This document shows, one piece after another, positions 46,102 to 54,654 of a stretch of 64,000 bases of DNA; position 1 is the first letter of the stretch, and each line of letters opens with the position of its first letter. The position numbers were made by a program, and so were the translations under genes. The stretch covers positions 293,237 to 357,236 of the forward strand of contig NZ_WBKI01000004.1 in the NCBI RefSeq assembly GCF_008830365.1. The letters are read 5' to 3'. The notes under the pieces are model-generated. The model was not told the origin of the DNA. It saw only the letters and a list, made by a program, of their open reading frames with translations, and did no database searches. The stretch comes from Serratia proteamaculans (GTDB lineage: Bacteria; Pseudomonadota; Gammaproteobacteria; Enterobacterales; Enterobacteriaceae).

Positions 46102-46707
46102 ATGAACAATATCAATCACAGACTGGCACAGGCAGTGGTACCGCCGTTACAGAGCGCGGGGGTTGTTACCCACTGCTTTTCCAACGGCAGCCTGAGCGTG
46201 GAAAGTGAAGGGCGCGGTTGGCACTGTCAGCGTGCCGCCAGCTGCGTTATTGCCCCGCAGATGGGGGATCTGGTGCTTATCACCAGCGTGGATAATCAGG
46301 TGTGGCTACTGGCGGTGCTGGAACGTGCCAACCCGGAAATGGCCGAACTGAGCGTACCGGGCGATTTGCATATCCGCAGCCACGGCGAAATCAGCCTCAG
46401 CAGTGAGGCATTGCGCGTCAGCGCCAGGCAAGGGGACTGCCATATCAGCGAAATGCAGTACAGCGGCGACAAACTTTCCGCCTGGGTAAGCCTTTCGCGC
46501 ATGGTGGGCAAGCATGCGGAGTCAGTCTGGCAAACCGTGACTCAGGTGAGCCATAACCTGCTGCGCACTACGCGCCAAACGGAGCAGGTACGTGCCGGGC
46601 AACTGGACATGCAGGCCGAAGATTATGCGCGTCTGCATGCGCAAAATACCGTTATTACTTCGAAGGCAATCACCAAAGTGGATGCCGAACAGATCCATAT
46701 GGGCTGA
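46102..46707 (+). CDS. DUF3540 protein of the VgrG island
   Basis: A 201-residue protein matching the DUF3540 family that accompanies DUF2169 and PAAR-like genes in VgrG islands. The first half resembles a small OB-type or spike-like domain (CVIAPQMGDLVLITSVDNQV); the middle has beta repeats (LHIRSHGEISLSSEALRV) like the VgrG spike tail; the C-terminus is helical. It probably forms part of a modified spike. Nine bases after the preceding gene, with GGAGAGA as ribosome site. Confidence 0.75.
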   Translation: MNNINHRLAQAVVPPLQSAGVVTHCFSNGSLSVESEGRGWHCQRAASCVIAPQMGDLVLITSVDNQVWLLAVLERANPEMAELSVPGDLHIRSHGEISLSSEALRVSARQGDCHISEMQYSGDKLSAWVSLSRMVGKHAESVWQTVTQVSHNLLRTTRQTEQVRAGQLDMQAEDYARLHAQNTVITSKAITKVDAEQIHMG

Positions 46708-46717
46708 GGAGGCCGCG

Positions 46718-47110
46718 ATGTTTGCCAACTGTCAACTGATGGGCACCGATTTGGCCTTTCCCGATGTCTGCATGACGCCGATGCCGACGCCAACCCCGAT
46801 ACCTTATCCGGATATCGCTCTTGGGCCAACGGCGGTCCCCAATGCGCTGAATATTCTGTTTATGGGCATGCCTGCACATAACATGGCAACGGTGACGCCG
46901 CTGACCAACGGGGATAACCCCGGTGTTGCCACCGGCGTGGCATCAGGCACCGTGATGGGGCCGTCGCGTCATCTCACCGGTTCCTTTACCGTACTGCTCA
47001 AAGGAACACCGGCGACGCGCCTGACCAGCGTCAGCCTGCAGAATTCAACCAATGCCGTGGGTATACGCGCGGTACCCAGTCAATTCAAAGTCCTGATGCT
47101 GGCTCCATGA
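46718..47110 (+). CDS. PAAR-like (DUF4150) spike-tip protein
   Basis: A 130-residue protein rich in Pro, Thr and Gly (DVCMTPMPTPTPIPYPDIAL) typical of the DUF4150 PAAR-like family, which caps the VgrG trimer and sharpens the spike. The MPAHNMATV segment and C-terminal RLTSVSLQNSTNAVG fit the family. No toxin domain is attached. ATG 46718 has TGAGGAGG upstream; the frame is open further 5' but inside the DUF3540 gene. Confidence 0.82.
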   Translation: MFANCQLMGTDLAFPDVCMTPMPTPTPIPYPDIALGPTAVPNALNILFMGMPAHNMATVTPLTNGDNPGVATGVASGTVMGPSRHLTGSFTVLLKGTPATRLTSVSLQNSTNAVGIRAVPSQFKVLMLAP

Positions 47111-47156
47111 GTGGCAGAGCGGCATAACGCTGTCTTAGTTATAGGGGTAAGAAGCT

Positions 47157-49466
47157 ATGTTTGACCGTATCACGGCAACAACGCCTGCGGGCGAGGGAAC
47201 GCTGAAGTTCTGGAAACTTAACGGTGAGGAAGTCGTTTCTCGTTCATTTGAATTGAACGTGACGTTACTCAGCACCCATGCCCGCCTCGACCGCAGGGCC
47301 ATGCTGGGTCAGCCCATTACCCTGACTATCCCTACTCAGGGGCTGCTTGCCGCACCACGCTATCTCAACGGTAAAATCACCCGGGTCAACGTGCATAGCG
47401 CGGATATAAATGGTGAACGTTACGTGGTTTACACGCTGACCATGGAGTCGGACCTGTGGCCGCTGAAGCGGGATCGCAACCAGCGAATATTCCAGAACCA
47501 GCGCGTGCCAGATATCATCAAAACGGTACTTGATGAGTACGGCGTGCAGATGGAGAACCAGCTCACCGGTAATTACCGCAATTGGGAATATTGCGTGCAG
47601 TACCAGGAGAGCAGTTACGACTTTATTTCGCGCCTGATGGAGCTTGAGGGGATCTATTTCTTTTTCCGCCATGAGGCGGATAAACATACGATGGTACTGT
47701 ACGACGCCCCTCAGCAGCATCAGCCGTTTAGCGGCTATGAAGCCATTCCTTACCACGCTACACCTTCCGGTGGCAGCACCGGCGAAGAGGGGATAGGCCA
47801 GTGGGCGATATCCGAGCGGGTGACGCCGGGGATCTACAGCATCGACGACTACGACTTCCGCAAGCCCAACGCATGGCTGTTCCAGGCGCGACAGAACCCA
47901 ACCTCACCTTCACCGGGCCAGATTGACTACTACGACTGGCCGGGGCACTTCGTGGAACACAGCCACGGCGAAACCTACGCCCGCGTGCGGCAAGAGGAGT
48001 GGCAGGCTGAACATCAGCGCATCGACGCAACGGCTACCGCGTTGGGTATTGTGCCGGGTTGTACCTTTGCACTGATCAATCCGCCATTTGCCAGCGACGG
48101 CGGAGAGTATTTGGTACTGAGCGCGCGTTACGATCTTGAAGAGAACAGCTACGCCAGCGGGGGGGAAGAGGCGGTGCATCGCACTGATTTTGTGGTGATC
48201 CCGGTTAGCACGCCATTCCGCTCCGCACAGCGTACCCCGTGGCCGCGTACCCATGGCCCGCAAACAGCACGGGTAGTGGGGCCTCAAGGGGAATCGATCT
48301 GGACCGATAAATACGGCCGGGTGAAGGTGAAGTTCCACTGGGATCGTCTGGCGAAAGGGGATGAAAGTAGTTCCTGCTGGGTACGAGTTTCCAGCGCCTG
48401 GGCGGGACAGGGCTTCGGCGGGGTGCAAATCCCACGAGTGGGGGATGAGGTGGTGATTGATTTTATCAATGGCGATCCGGACCGCCCAATGGTCACCGGC
48501 CGAGTGTATAACGAAGCCTGTATGCCACCGTGGACGCTGCCCGCCGGCGCGACCATGATGGGCTTTATGACGCGCTCTAAAGATGGCCACAGTGATAATT
48601 CCAGCCATCTGTTCTTTGAAGACAAAGCGGGCTCGGAGATGGTGCAGCTGCATGCCGAAAAAGATATGAATATTTCGGTAGAGAACGATAAAACGGTGGC
48701 CGTAGACGGTAACCGCACCACGACCATCCAAAAAGACCAGAAGGATGAGGTGTTCGGCAACGCTATTTTCCAATTCCACGGCACACGTACCACGACGGTC
48801 GACAAACCGGAAACCAAAACCTTTAAAGACGGCGAAAAGATCACTATCACCAATGGCCGGACGTCGGATATTACCAGCGGCGGGGAAACGCTAACCATTA
48901 AGGGAAAGCGGAGCGTCGATACCGATGGCATAGAAGATCAACATGTTACCGGCAAGGTGACCCGCACCTATGACGACGGCATGGACTCCTTCCTCAAGGG
49001 GGATCGCTATGACAAAGTCACGGGAAAACGCCATAATATCGTCACCCAGGACGTCACGGACGAGATCCAGGGGGGGCGAGTACAGACCATCACCAAGGAT
49101 GCCAAGACGGACATCCTGGGAAGCTGGACGCAGACGGTACAAGGAGGGGTATCCATCACCTCACCGAAAATGATCACCATCGACAGTGCGGAAAAGGTGA
49201 GCATCAAGACGCCACATGCTTTTGAATACAAAGATCATAAAGAGTCTGCCTCCATGTTTTCTTTTGATTTCACGGCGGCGAAAATCGTTACGGAAGGCTA
49301 TTCAATGAGCGTTACTGCGAGCGGTAAGATCGGGTTGACCAATATGAAATTTGATAAGACAGCCTTTGATCTTACCACCACCGAGGGGCGTGTAGCTTTT
49401 ATCGATGCGATGGCTCATGTCGGGAAGATAATGTCATCATTTAACGGTCTGACCATGTTCGGCTAA
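47157..49466 (+). CDS. vgrG: VgrG (TssI) type VI secretion spike protein
   Basis: A 769-residue VgrG. Residues 1-350 are the gp27-like base (YESSYDFISRLMELEGIYFFFRHE region). The gp5-like OB domain starts near residue 365 (ARVVGPQGESIWTDKYGRVK, HWDRLAKGDESSSCWVRVSS, QIPRVGDEVVIDFINGDPDRP), followed by a long beta-helix of short repeats (SVENDKTVAVDGNRTTTIQK, TITNGRTSDITSGGETLTIK). The last about 150 residues continue as beta-rich spike without an enzyme domain. No other T6SS core genes are in the window, so this is an accessory island relying on an apparatus elsewhere. Confidence 0.94.
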   Translation: MFDRITATTPAGEGTLKFWKLNGEEVVSRSFELNVTLLSTHARLDRRAMLGQPITLTIPTQGLLAAPRYLNGKITRVNVHSADINGERYVVYTLTMESDLWPLKRDRNQRIFQNQRVPDIIKTVLDEYGVQMENQLTGNYRNWEYCVQYQESSYDFISRLMELEGIYFFFRHEADKHTMVLYDAPQQHQPFSGYEAIPYHATPSGGSTGEEGIGQWAISERVTPGIYSIDDYDFRKPNAWLFQARQNPTSPSPGQIDYYDWPGHFVEHSHGETYARVRQEEWQAEHQRIDATATALGIVPGCTFALINPPFASDGGEYLVLSARYDLEENSYASGGEEAVHRTDFVVIPVSTPFRSAQRTPWPRTHGPQTARVVGPQGESIWTDKYGRVKVKFHWDRLAKGDESSSCWVRVSSAWAGQGFGGVQIPRVGDEVVIDFINGDPDRPMVTGRVYNEACMPPWTLPAGATMMGFMTRSKDGHSDNSSHLFFEDKAGSEMVQLHAEKDMNISVENDKTVAVDGNRTTTIQKDQKDEVFGNAIFQFHGTRTTTVDKPETKTFKDGEKITITNGRTSDITSGGETLTIKGKRSVDTDGIEDQHVTGKVTRTYDDGMDSFLKGDRYDKVTGKRHNIVTQDVTDEIQGGRVQTITKDAKTDILGSWTQTVQGGVSITSPKMITIDSAEKVSIKTPHAFEYKDHKESASMFSFDFTAAKIVTEGYSMSVTASGKIGLTNMKFDKTAFDLTTTEGRVAFIDAMAHVGKIMSSFNGLTMFG

Positions 49467-49477
49467 GGGACGAATCG

Positions 49478-49801
49478 ATGAAGTTTGCGATTATTATTTC
49501 AGTGATTCTTACAGTAGGCGTCATTGCCTATATTGTTTATCTGTTTAACCGCGACCATAAAATCCAGACACTGGGGCGGGATATTCAGGCTCGGGTTGAG
49601 GAAGTCCATTACATCAGTTCAAATGATAACGGGACCACCAACATAAAATACCGCCTTTCATGGCATGAAAAGGGGATGACCAAGCAGGTAGAAGGCAAGG
49701 AAACCATTCCCGCCTTTTACTCTTCAAAGGTCCAGAAAGGCTGTGAGGTTGAGATCAAGTATCTGGACGATGACCATATTTCGTTTGTTTTCGATAAGTA
49801 G
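49478..49801 (+). CDS. Small membrane-anchored protein after vgrG (function unknown)
   Basis: A 107-residue protein with one N-terminal membrane helix (FAIIISVILTVGVIAYIVYLF) and a soluble part (about residues 28-107) of beta character (TTNIKYRLSWHEKGMTKQVE). It starts 11 bases after vgrG and ends the island. Genes in this position are often immunity proteins for a spike-borne effector, but no effector domain is evident here, so the role is open. Confidence 0.6.
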   Translation: MKFAIIISVILTVGVIAYIVYLFNRDHKIQTLGRDIQARVEEVHYISSNDNGTTNIKYRLSWHEKGMTKQVEGKETIPAFYSSKVQKGCEVEIKYLDDDHISFVFDK

Positions 49802-49864
49802 ATAATAAAACTTCTTCGTAAACAGAAAATTAAGATCATCGCCAGATTAGCTGCATGGTGTTAT

Positions 49865-50761
49865 TCAGTCGCCTGCAGCTACCTTATCCAATGCTGGCGC
49901 GATGGCCGCATTGAACATGCCGCCGTGATCCAGGCCTGGCCATTCCCGGAAATCTACCTTAAGCCCGTTCAGCGTCGCCAGCCGTTCGGCCAGACGCTGA
50001 GCGGCGTCGGCGGGGAGCGGTTGCTGTTTGATATTGGGCGGCGCACTGCGCATTTTCTCACCGCCGCCGGTCCACAGCCACAGATGGGCGGACAACGTCG
50101 AATGCCGATCAATAACCCGCTGTGCTTCCTGCAGAATAAAGCCCTTTCCCCACCACAGTGAAGGTTCGACGGCGACGTAATTTTGGAATGCGGCTGGCTG
50201 GGTTAACAGCGTATGCAGAACGAACAGACCGCCGTAAGAGTGCCCCCACAGCGTTTGCCGTTGAGAGTTAATGGCCACCTTTGCCGCCACTGCCGGTTTA
50301 ACCCGGCTTTCGATCAGTTTCAAAAAGGCATCTGCGCCACCATTGGCCGGCGTGTAATCGTGGCTGCGGCCTTTGGCATCGATGCGCAGATCGTTGTCAT
50401 AACTGAGCAACACCAATACCGGCGGCTGTTTTTGCGCTGCAAGCCGGGCCAATAAGCTGGCATTCAACTCCATCAGTACCGCATTACCGTCCAGCAGGTA
50501 TACCACCGGATAGCCGGTTGGCGGCGGGGCAATACGCGGTTGCGCTATGCGAATGCGATAACGGCGTTGGCCGTCCGCAGAAGTGATCGGCAGGTCGCTG
50601 AACTGATAATCAGGTGAAGGACTATCGGCAACGGTCACGCCAATCTTACGTTCCAGATCGGGCCTGGCCTGCGCCAGCATAGGGGAGCACACGCCGATAA
50701 CCAGCGTGAAAACCAAGGTAAGACAGCGAAGATAAGAAGATGGCATGCTGAGCCTATTCAC
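49865..50761 (-). CDS. Periplasmic alpha/beta-hydrolase, IroE/Fes-like esterase
   Basis: A 298-residue esterase of the Esterase_D family. Signal peptide to about residue 32 (SPMLAQARP). The nucleophile elbow is GHSYGGLF; the oxyanion/strand region is YPVVYLLDGNAVLM; the C-terminal histidine lies in GLDHGGMFNAA. Relatives include IroE, which trims salmochelin/enterobactin in the periplasm, and other serine esterases. No siderophore genes are adjacent, so the substrate is not determined. An alternative start (MPSSYLR) is five codons in. Confidence 0.8.
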   Translation of the reverse strand: MNRLSMPSSYLRCLTLVFTLVIGVCSPMLAQARPDLERKIGVTVADSPSPDYQFSDLPITSADGQRRYRIRIAQPRIAPPPTGYPVVYLLDGNAVLMELNASLLARLAAQKQPPVLVLLSYDNDLRIDAKGRSHDYTPANGGADAFLKLIESRVKPAVAAKVAINSQRQTLWGHSYGGLFVLHTLLTQPAAFQNYVAVEPSLWWGKGFILQEAQRVIDRHSTLSAHLWLWTGGGEKMRSAPPNIKQQPLPADAAQRLAERLATLNGLKVDFREWPGLDHGGMFNAAIAPALDKVAAGD

Positions 50762-50897
50762 CTGAAAAACGTCGATATTAACATCTCATCGGCCATTAGG
50801 TGACATGGCTATCGGGCTCAGGAGTGAGTTTTTGTTCCTGATGGCAGGGGGCACTCGTTGAATGCCGCCCTGTATCTATTCCCCCGTGGCTAAAAGC

Positions 50898-51398
50898 TTA
50901 AAAATAGTCGACCAGCATCGTGGCACCACTGGTAAAGTCGCCGTCCTTCAAGGCAAGCGCGGAGCTTTTAACCGGTACGGCGTCCAGGGTTGGCGGCTTG
51001 GTGTAATCAATGCTCAACGGCGTATTGATATTGAATGCCTTGCCATTCGCCAGCAATTTTATGCCCAATCCGTTAATGTTGCTGTTTAACACATTGGCAT
51101 CAAAAGCCGCCCCACTGCCCATAATTTTCATCTTGAGTTGTCTGGTGTTGTCCAGAAACTCGCAGTTGATGCTGTAGTCCACTCGTTGCATATAACGAGT
51201 GCCGTCAATTCTGTTCACGCCCACCTTACCGAAGTCGACGTCGATAGTCCGCCCCTCGTTGATCACACAAGGGGGAGGGGCTACCACGGTCGCCGTGATG
51301 TTTACCCTGGTCCCCTGATCTGCGGCCGATGCCGCGAAGCTGATAATCGACAGGGCTAAAATAAGGCGATAAAGGTGCCTTTTTTTCATGGTGATCAT
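50898..51398 (-). CDS. Minor fimbrial subunit downstream of the adhesin
   Basis: A 166-residue chaperone-usher pilin. ATG 51398 is selected because GAGG lies five bases before it and it leads straight into a signal peptide (LILALSIISFAASAAD). The mature part has the pilin donor-strand segment (GTRVNITATVVAPPPCVINE), the paired cysteines (PPCVIN and SINCEF) and the conserved end SGATMLVDYF. It follows the adhesin by 13 bases, so it may be the adaptor that links the adhesin to the shaft. Confidence 0.85.
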   Translation of the reverse strand: MITMKKRHLYRLILALSIISFAASAADQGTRVNITATVVAPPPCVINEGRTIDVDFGKVGVNRIDGTRYMQRVDYSINCEFLDNTRQLKMKIMGSGAAFDANVLNSNINGLGIKLLANGKAFNINTPLSIDYTKPPTLDAVPVKSSALALKDGDFTSGATMLVDYF

Positions 51399-51411
51399 AT
51401 CTGCCTCTGCC

Positions 51412-52383
51412 TCAAGGTGCGCTGAAAATAAGCGTGGCTGAACCTGATAATGGCCCGGTGGCAATACTGTTATAAGGGACATTGTTTTTCACCGGAACAA
51501 AGGTGATGGTGTCGCTTCCCATGCCATTAACGATGCGCGTTCTAAAGCTGTTGTTAGGTTTTACTACCGCATTTTTATAAACCATGGCAACACCGACGTT
51601 TGGGTTGCTGGTTTTAATAAAATCGCTAGAAAATCCGGTGGCGTCGCTGACCATACGGATCAGAATATCTTGGGTGGCGCTTTGGTCATCACATTGATAA
51701 GTCAGAGCCTTGTCCTGTTTTATTTGTGCGTCGCTGACGTTTTGCGTCAGGTAATCCTGCCTGATTTGATCAAAAGCGACGTTAATTTGTTGCCCGTTGT
51801 TGATGGTGCAACTGGTCGTCACAAAATAGGCGTCGTTGTCGGCAATCAACCGCCAGCGATAAGGACCGCATTGTGGACAGCCTGATTGGTCGTTCGTCTG
51901 ACGAAAGTTGATTTGACCGATAACGTCACCTTTATTGACTTTTATATCGGGCGTAGGGAAACGGTTCAATACGATAAACACCCTGATAGCGACACTGCTG
52001 GTCTGCAGGCCAGTCAAATTCAATACGCTGATATTAGAAGAAACTGGGGAGTTATAATCTACCCCATTAATAGTCATACCGCTGCCAATCGCCCCAAAAA
52101 TGGCGGTATTCATTGTCATTGCCGGAGCATCTGTTTTTAAGTAATCCCACCAGCTGGCAACGTCATTTTTACAGGTTACCTGACTCACGTTAACAATTTC
52201 ATTTTTCCCGTAGGACAGCTGCGGGCCGATTCGCACCCTGACATCAACCGGTGTGTTGGAGCCTCCCGGAGGGATTATTCCGCCATCTGAGGTTCTGCAG
52301 GTAAATGCGTTGGCATTGCCGACCAGTAAAAAGAAGGAGGCGGCCAAACAGCAACGTAATAATAAAACGGATGTCTTTCTCAC
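51412..52383 (-). CDS. Fimbrial tip adhesin
   Basis: A 323-residue two-domain adhesin. Signal peptide to about residue 26 (LVGNANAFTC); an N-terminal receptor-binding domain (27-190) with FTCRTSDGGIIPPGGSNTPV and TCKNDVASWWDYLKT; then a pilin domain (about 195-323) with SCTINNGQQINVAFDQI and terminal SGSATLIFSAP. This length and layout are those of FimH/PapG-like tip proteins. The start is GTG at 52383. It lies behind the PapI-like regulator and opposite to the main assembly operon, an unusual place for an adhesin. Confidence 0.83.
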   Translation of the reverse strand: MRKTSVLLLRCCLAASFFLLVGNANAFTCRTSDGGIIPPGGSNTPVDVRVRIGPQLSYGKNEIVNVSQVTCKNDVASWWDYLKTDAPAMTMNTAIFGAIGSGMTINGVDYNSPVSSNISVLNLTGLQTSSVAIRVFIVLNRFPTPDIKVNKGDVIGQINFRQTNDQSGCPQCGPYRWRLIADNDAYFVTTSCTINNGQQINVAFDQIRQDYLTQNVSDAQIKQDKALTYQCDDQSATQDILIRMVSDATGFSSDFIKTSNPNVGVAMVYKNAVVKPNNSFRTRIVNGMGSDTITFVPVKNNVPYNSIATGPLSGSATLIFSAP

Positions 52384-52508
52384 TATAATATTCCAATAAT
52401 CGGTGGCTAACGATTTTGCTAAACGCTTGATGTTCTATAGATGAAAATAGCCCGCCAGATACGGAAGGTTTTATTTTTCATTTTTATAAACATAAGGTTA
52501 GCGGCGAT

Positions 52509-52802
52509 TTAAACCGTGACACCATGGCCGGAGAAAATGGCCGCCGGGTACCATCTAAGGGAGTTTTTTATTGAGCCAGAGGAGACCACAACTTCACCTT
52601 TAGCGACCATTTCCAGCAGTAGGTTTCTGGCCCGATAAACCCCTACATCGATGATGTCTGCCAGTTGCCTGGTTGACAGCCATTCATGCTGAGGTGGCAC
52701 CCCTATGAAAGGGCTGGGTTGAGGGGACTGCGTTAATAAAGCTTGTAGCAGAGCTTGCTGCAACTGCCGGACTTCCTTTTGTTTCGGGGATAACGCTTCC
52801 AT
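52509..52802 (-). CDS. PapI/FaeA-family fimbrial switch regulator
   Basis: A 97-residue protein with a small winged HTH (residues 40-90; EWLSTRQLADIIDVGVYRAR then NLLLEMVAKGEVVVSSG) matching FaeA/PapI. In pap-type systems PapI increases Lrp binding at Dam-methylation sites and moves the promoter to the ON state. The N-terminal 35 residues are an extra Gln/Leu-rich helix. AGAGGAAG precedes the ATG. It diverges from the major pilin, as papI does from papBA. No PapB-like gene is present. Confidence 0.78.
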   Translation of the reverse strand: MEALSPKQKEVRQLQQALLQALLTQSPQPSPFIGVPPQHEWLSTRQLADIIDVGVYRARNLLLEMVAKGEVVVSSGSIKNSLRWYPAAIFSGHGVTV

Positions 52803-53462
52803 AGCACTTCCTCTGTATTTCTATTGCTGTTTACTTTGAAAAAACAAACTTTCTCTATTCGTAGACCTGCTTTAATTCCTATAGAAAGCAAACGCCTATC
52901 TGTTTTTTGAGGCTGAGAAATAGATTGCTTGCTATCCATTTGTCGCCAGTAGGTATAACGGGTTGATGTCATACTTAAGCCCCATAATTTGGTTTATTAT
53001 ATTCATAAAATGCCAGTTTGCGATCTCATTGGTTGGCAGATTATAAAAAACAGGATTTTATTCCAAGAAAGAATATTTTACGATCTATGAGGCTAAAAAT
53101 AACAATAAATTAACCTGATACAGGGAATAAATGGCGAATATTAAACGTGCTCAATAAAATCCTTTTTTTAATGGAAGGCTTTTGCAAGAATATTAATCGC
53201 CAACCAAGAGAGGGAGTTTAGGGTTTTGCGGTTTTAATATTCAATGTGTTCACCTATTTGTTATATGTTAATTCATTGGTTTTTTTAAACCTCATCGCCT
53301 GGCTAGAACCGGTGATTATATTGCTGTTCGCCCCTGAGTACGGTGGCTTAATTACTCTCAAGATGCTAAAGAATTAGAGCGTTAAATTTGCGCGTGTTCG
53401 GCACGTGGATGCTCTGTTCTTTGTTGGGATATGCATTTTTTCTTATAAGGAATATAGGTTCT
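52803..53462. promoter_or_regulatory. Divergent fimbrial switch region with two GATC sites
   Basis: A 660-base AT-rich spacer between the PapI-like gene and the major pilin, without a credible gene. Two GATC Dam sites occur at 53022-53025 and 53082-53085, 60 bases apart, in similar contexts (TTTGCGATCT and TTTACGATCT). The second is ACGATC, the PapI-responsive Lrp site in pap. Runs of A and T around both could be Lrp contacts. In pap the two sites are about 100 bases apart, so the geometry differs. Confidence 0.6.
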
Positions 53463-53984
53463 ATGAAACTTAACAAAATCATGATGGCTGCAGTGATTGC
53501 ATTTGGCGCAACTTCTTTTGCACACGCAGCCGATCAGGGACACGGTAAAGTTACTTTCACGGGTTCAATCATTGATGCGCCATGCTCGATTGCCCCTGAG
53601 TCCATTGACCAGACTGTAGACCTGGGTCAGGTTTCCAACGTGGCACTGAATGGCGGCGGCAAATCCAATCCTCGTCCATTCGAAATTAAGCTGGAGCAGT
53701 GCGACATCACTACTCTGAAAACGGTCAAGACCACTTTCAGCGGCGTAGCTTCTGCAACCAACAAAGATCTGTTGGGTATTGCAGGGACGGCCAGCGGCGC
53801 GGGTGTAGCCATCTCTTACAATGGCCAGCCAATCAAGTTGGGTGAAGCGACAACGGCTCAGACTCTGAACACTGGCAACAACACCCTGCACTTTGCTGCT
53901 TATCTCCAGGGTGAAGGGGCTTCTGCCGCTGTCGTCCCAGGTGATTTTACTTCTGTAGCCGATTTCACCCTGGCTTATCAGTAA
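53463..53984 (+). CDS. Major fimbrial subunit
   Basis: A 173-residue pilin. The signal peptide ends at FAHAADQ. The mature part shows the donor strand and first cysteine (GKVTFTGSIIDAPCSIAPES), second cysteine (EIKLEQCDITT) and the C-terminal beta-zipper FTSVADFTLAYQ. Length, composition and position before a hairpin and the usher mark it as the shaft subunit. ATG 53463 is chosen from the signal-peptide fit; the frame is open upstream without a credible start. Confidence 0.92.
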   Translation: MKLNKIMMAAVIAFGATSFAHAADQGHGKVTFTGSIIDAPCSIAPESIDQTVDLGQVSNVALNGGGKSNPRPFEIKLEQCDITTLKTVKTTFSGVASATNKDLLGIAGTASGAGVAISYNGQPIKLGEATTAQTLNTGNNTLHFAAYLQGEGASAAVVPGDFTSVADFTLAYQ

Positions 53985-54004
53985 GTAACTCCGCAGGTTT
54001 AATA

Positions 54005-54036
54005 AACCAGGCATGTGAGTCATCGCATGCCTGGTT
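54005..54036 (+). terminator. Hairpin after the major pilin gene
   Basis: AACCAGGCATG and CATGCCTGGTT form an 11-base-pair stem around a ten-base loop, 20 bases after the pilin stop. No long T-run follows. Such hairpins reduce read-through and stabilise the pilin message so that shaft subunit is made in excess of assembly proteins. Confidence 0.8.
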
Positions 54037-54062
54037 GATCCCCCTGTCAAAGGAATGTCGCG

Positions 54063-54608
54063 ATGTTTTCACAAGGGAATCAGGCCGGTTTAATACTGTT
54101 GATATTACTGTCTGGATTGGCCGCCGGATCCAGTTATGCATCCCAAAGCCTGCAGGGATGGGGTCGGGTCAATATGCACGGCGCTATTATTGATACCGCC
54201 TGCGCCATTGCGGCCGGCAGTCGGGACCAAACCATAGATATGGAAACTATTCCTTTAGGACAAATCATCCGTGACGGTCAGGGGATGACTAAACCTTTCA
54301 GTATCGAATTGGTGAACTGCATCCTGGAACGACCGGGGAATAAATCAGACTGGAAATTTTTTCAGGTTACTTTTGACGGCTCTGCAGAAGGAACACTGTT
54401 TGGCGTACAAGGCGATGCCCGCGGTGTTGCACTGAAAATTAATGACAGTAACGGGAATGCTGTTATTCCTGGTGAACCATTACCCATGGAAGAAATAATT
54501 CCTGGAAATAGAACGCTGAATTACTCCATGACGCTGATAGCCAATCATCAGCCGTTGAAAGCGGGAGCGTATTTTTCCACAGTGCGTTTTAAGCTGGATT
54601 ATTTTTGA
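54063..54608 (+). CDS. Minor fimbrial subunit, PapH-like
   Basis: A 181-residue pilin-like protein. Signal peptide to about residue 26 (GSSYASQSLQG). Cysteines lie in DTACAIAAGS and VNCILERPGN; the end is STVRFKLDYF. Its place right after the major pilin and before the usher is that of PapH/MrpB proteins, which end growth and anchor the pilus. That role is inferred from order. Confidence 0.82.
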   Translation: MFSQGNQAGLILLILLSGLAAGSSYASQSLQGWGRVNMHGAIIDTACAIAAGSRDQTIDMETIPLGQIIRDGQGMTKPFSIELVNCILERPGNKSDWKFFQVTFDGSAEGTLFGVQGDARGVALKINDSNGNAVIPGEPLPMEEIIPGNRTLNYSMTLIANHQPLKAGAYFSTVRFKLDYF

Positions 54609-54654
54609 ATTATCTCGTACTGACGGTTAATTCGTTTTTGAAAGGACTTTTATT

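Noticed and set aside
52803..53462. Invertible fimS-type element as the fimbrial switch
   Set aside because: No pair of matching terminal inverted repeats and no recombinase gene nearby; the PapI homologue and GATC sites fit methylation control better.
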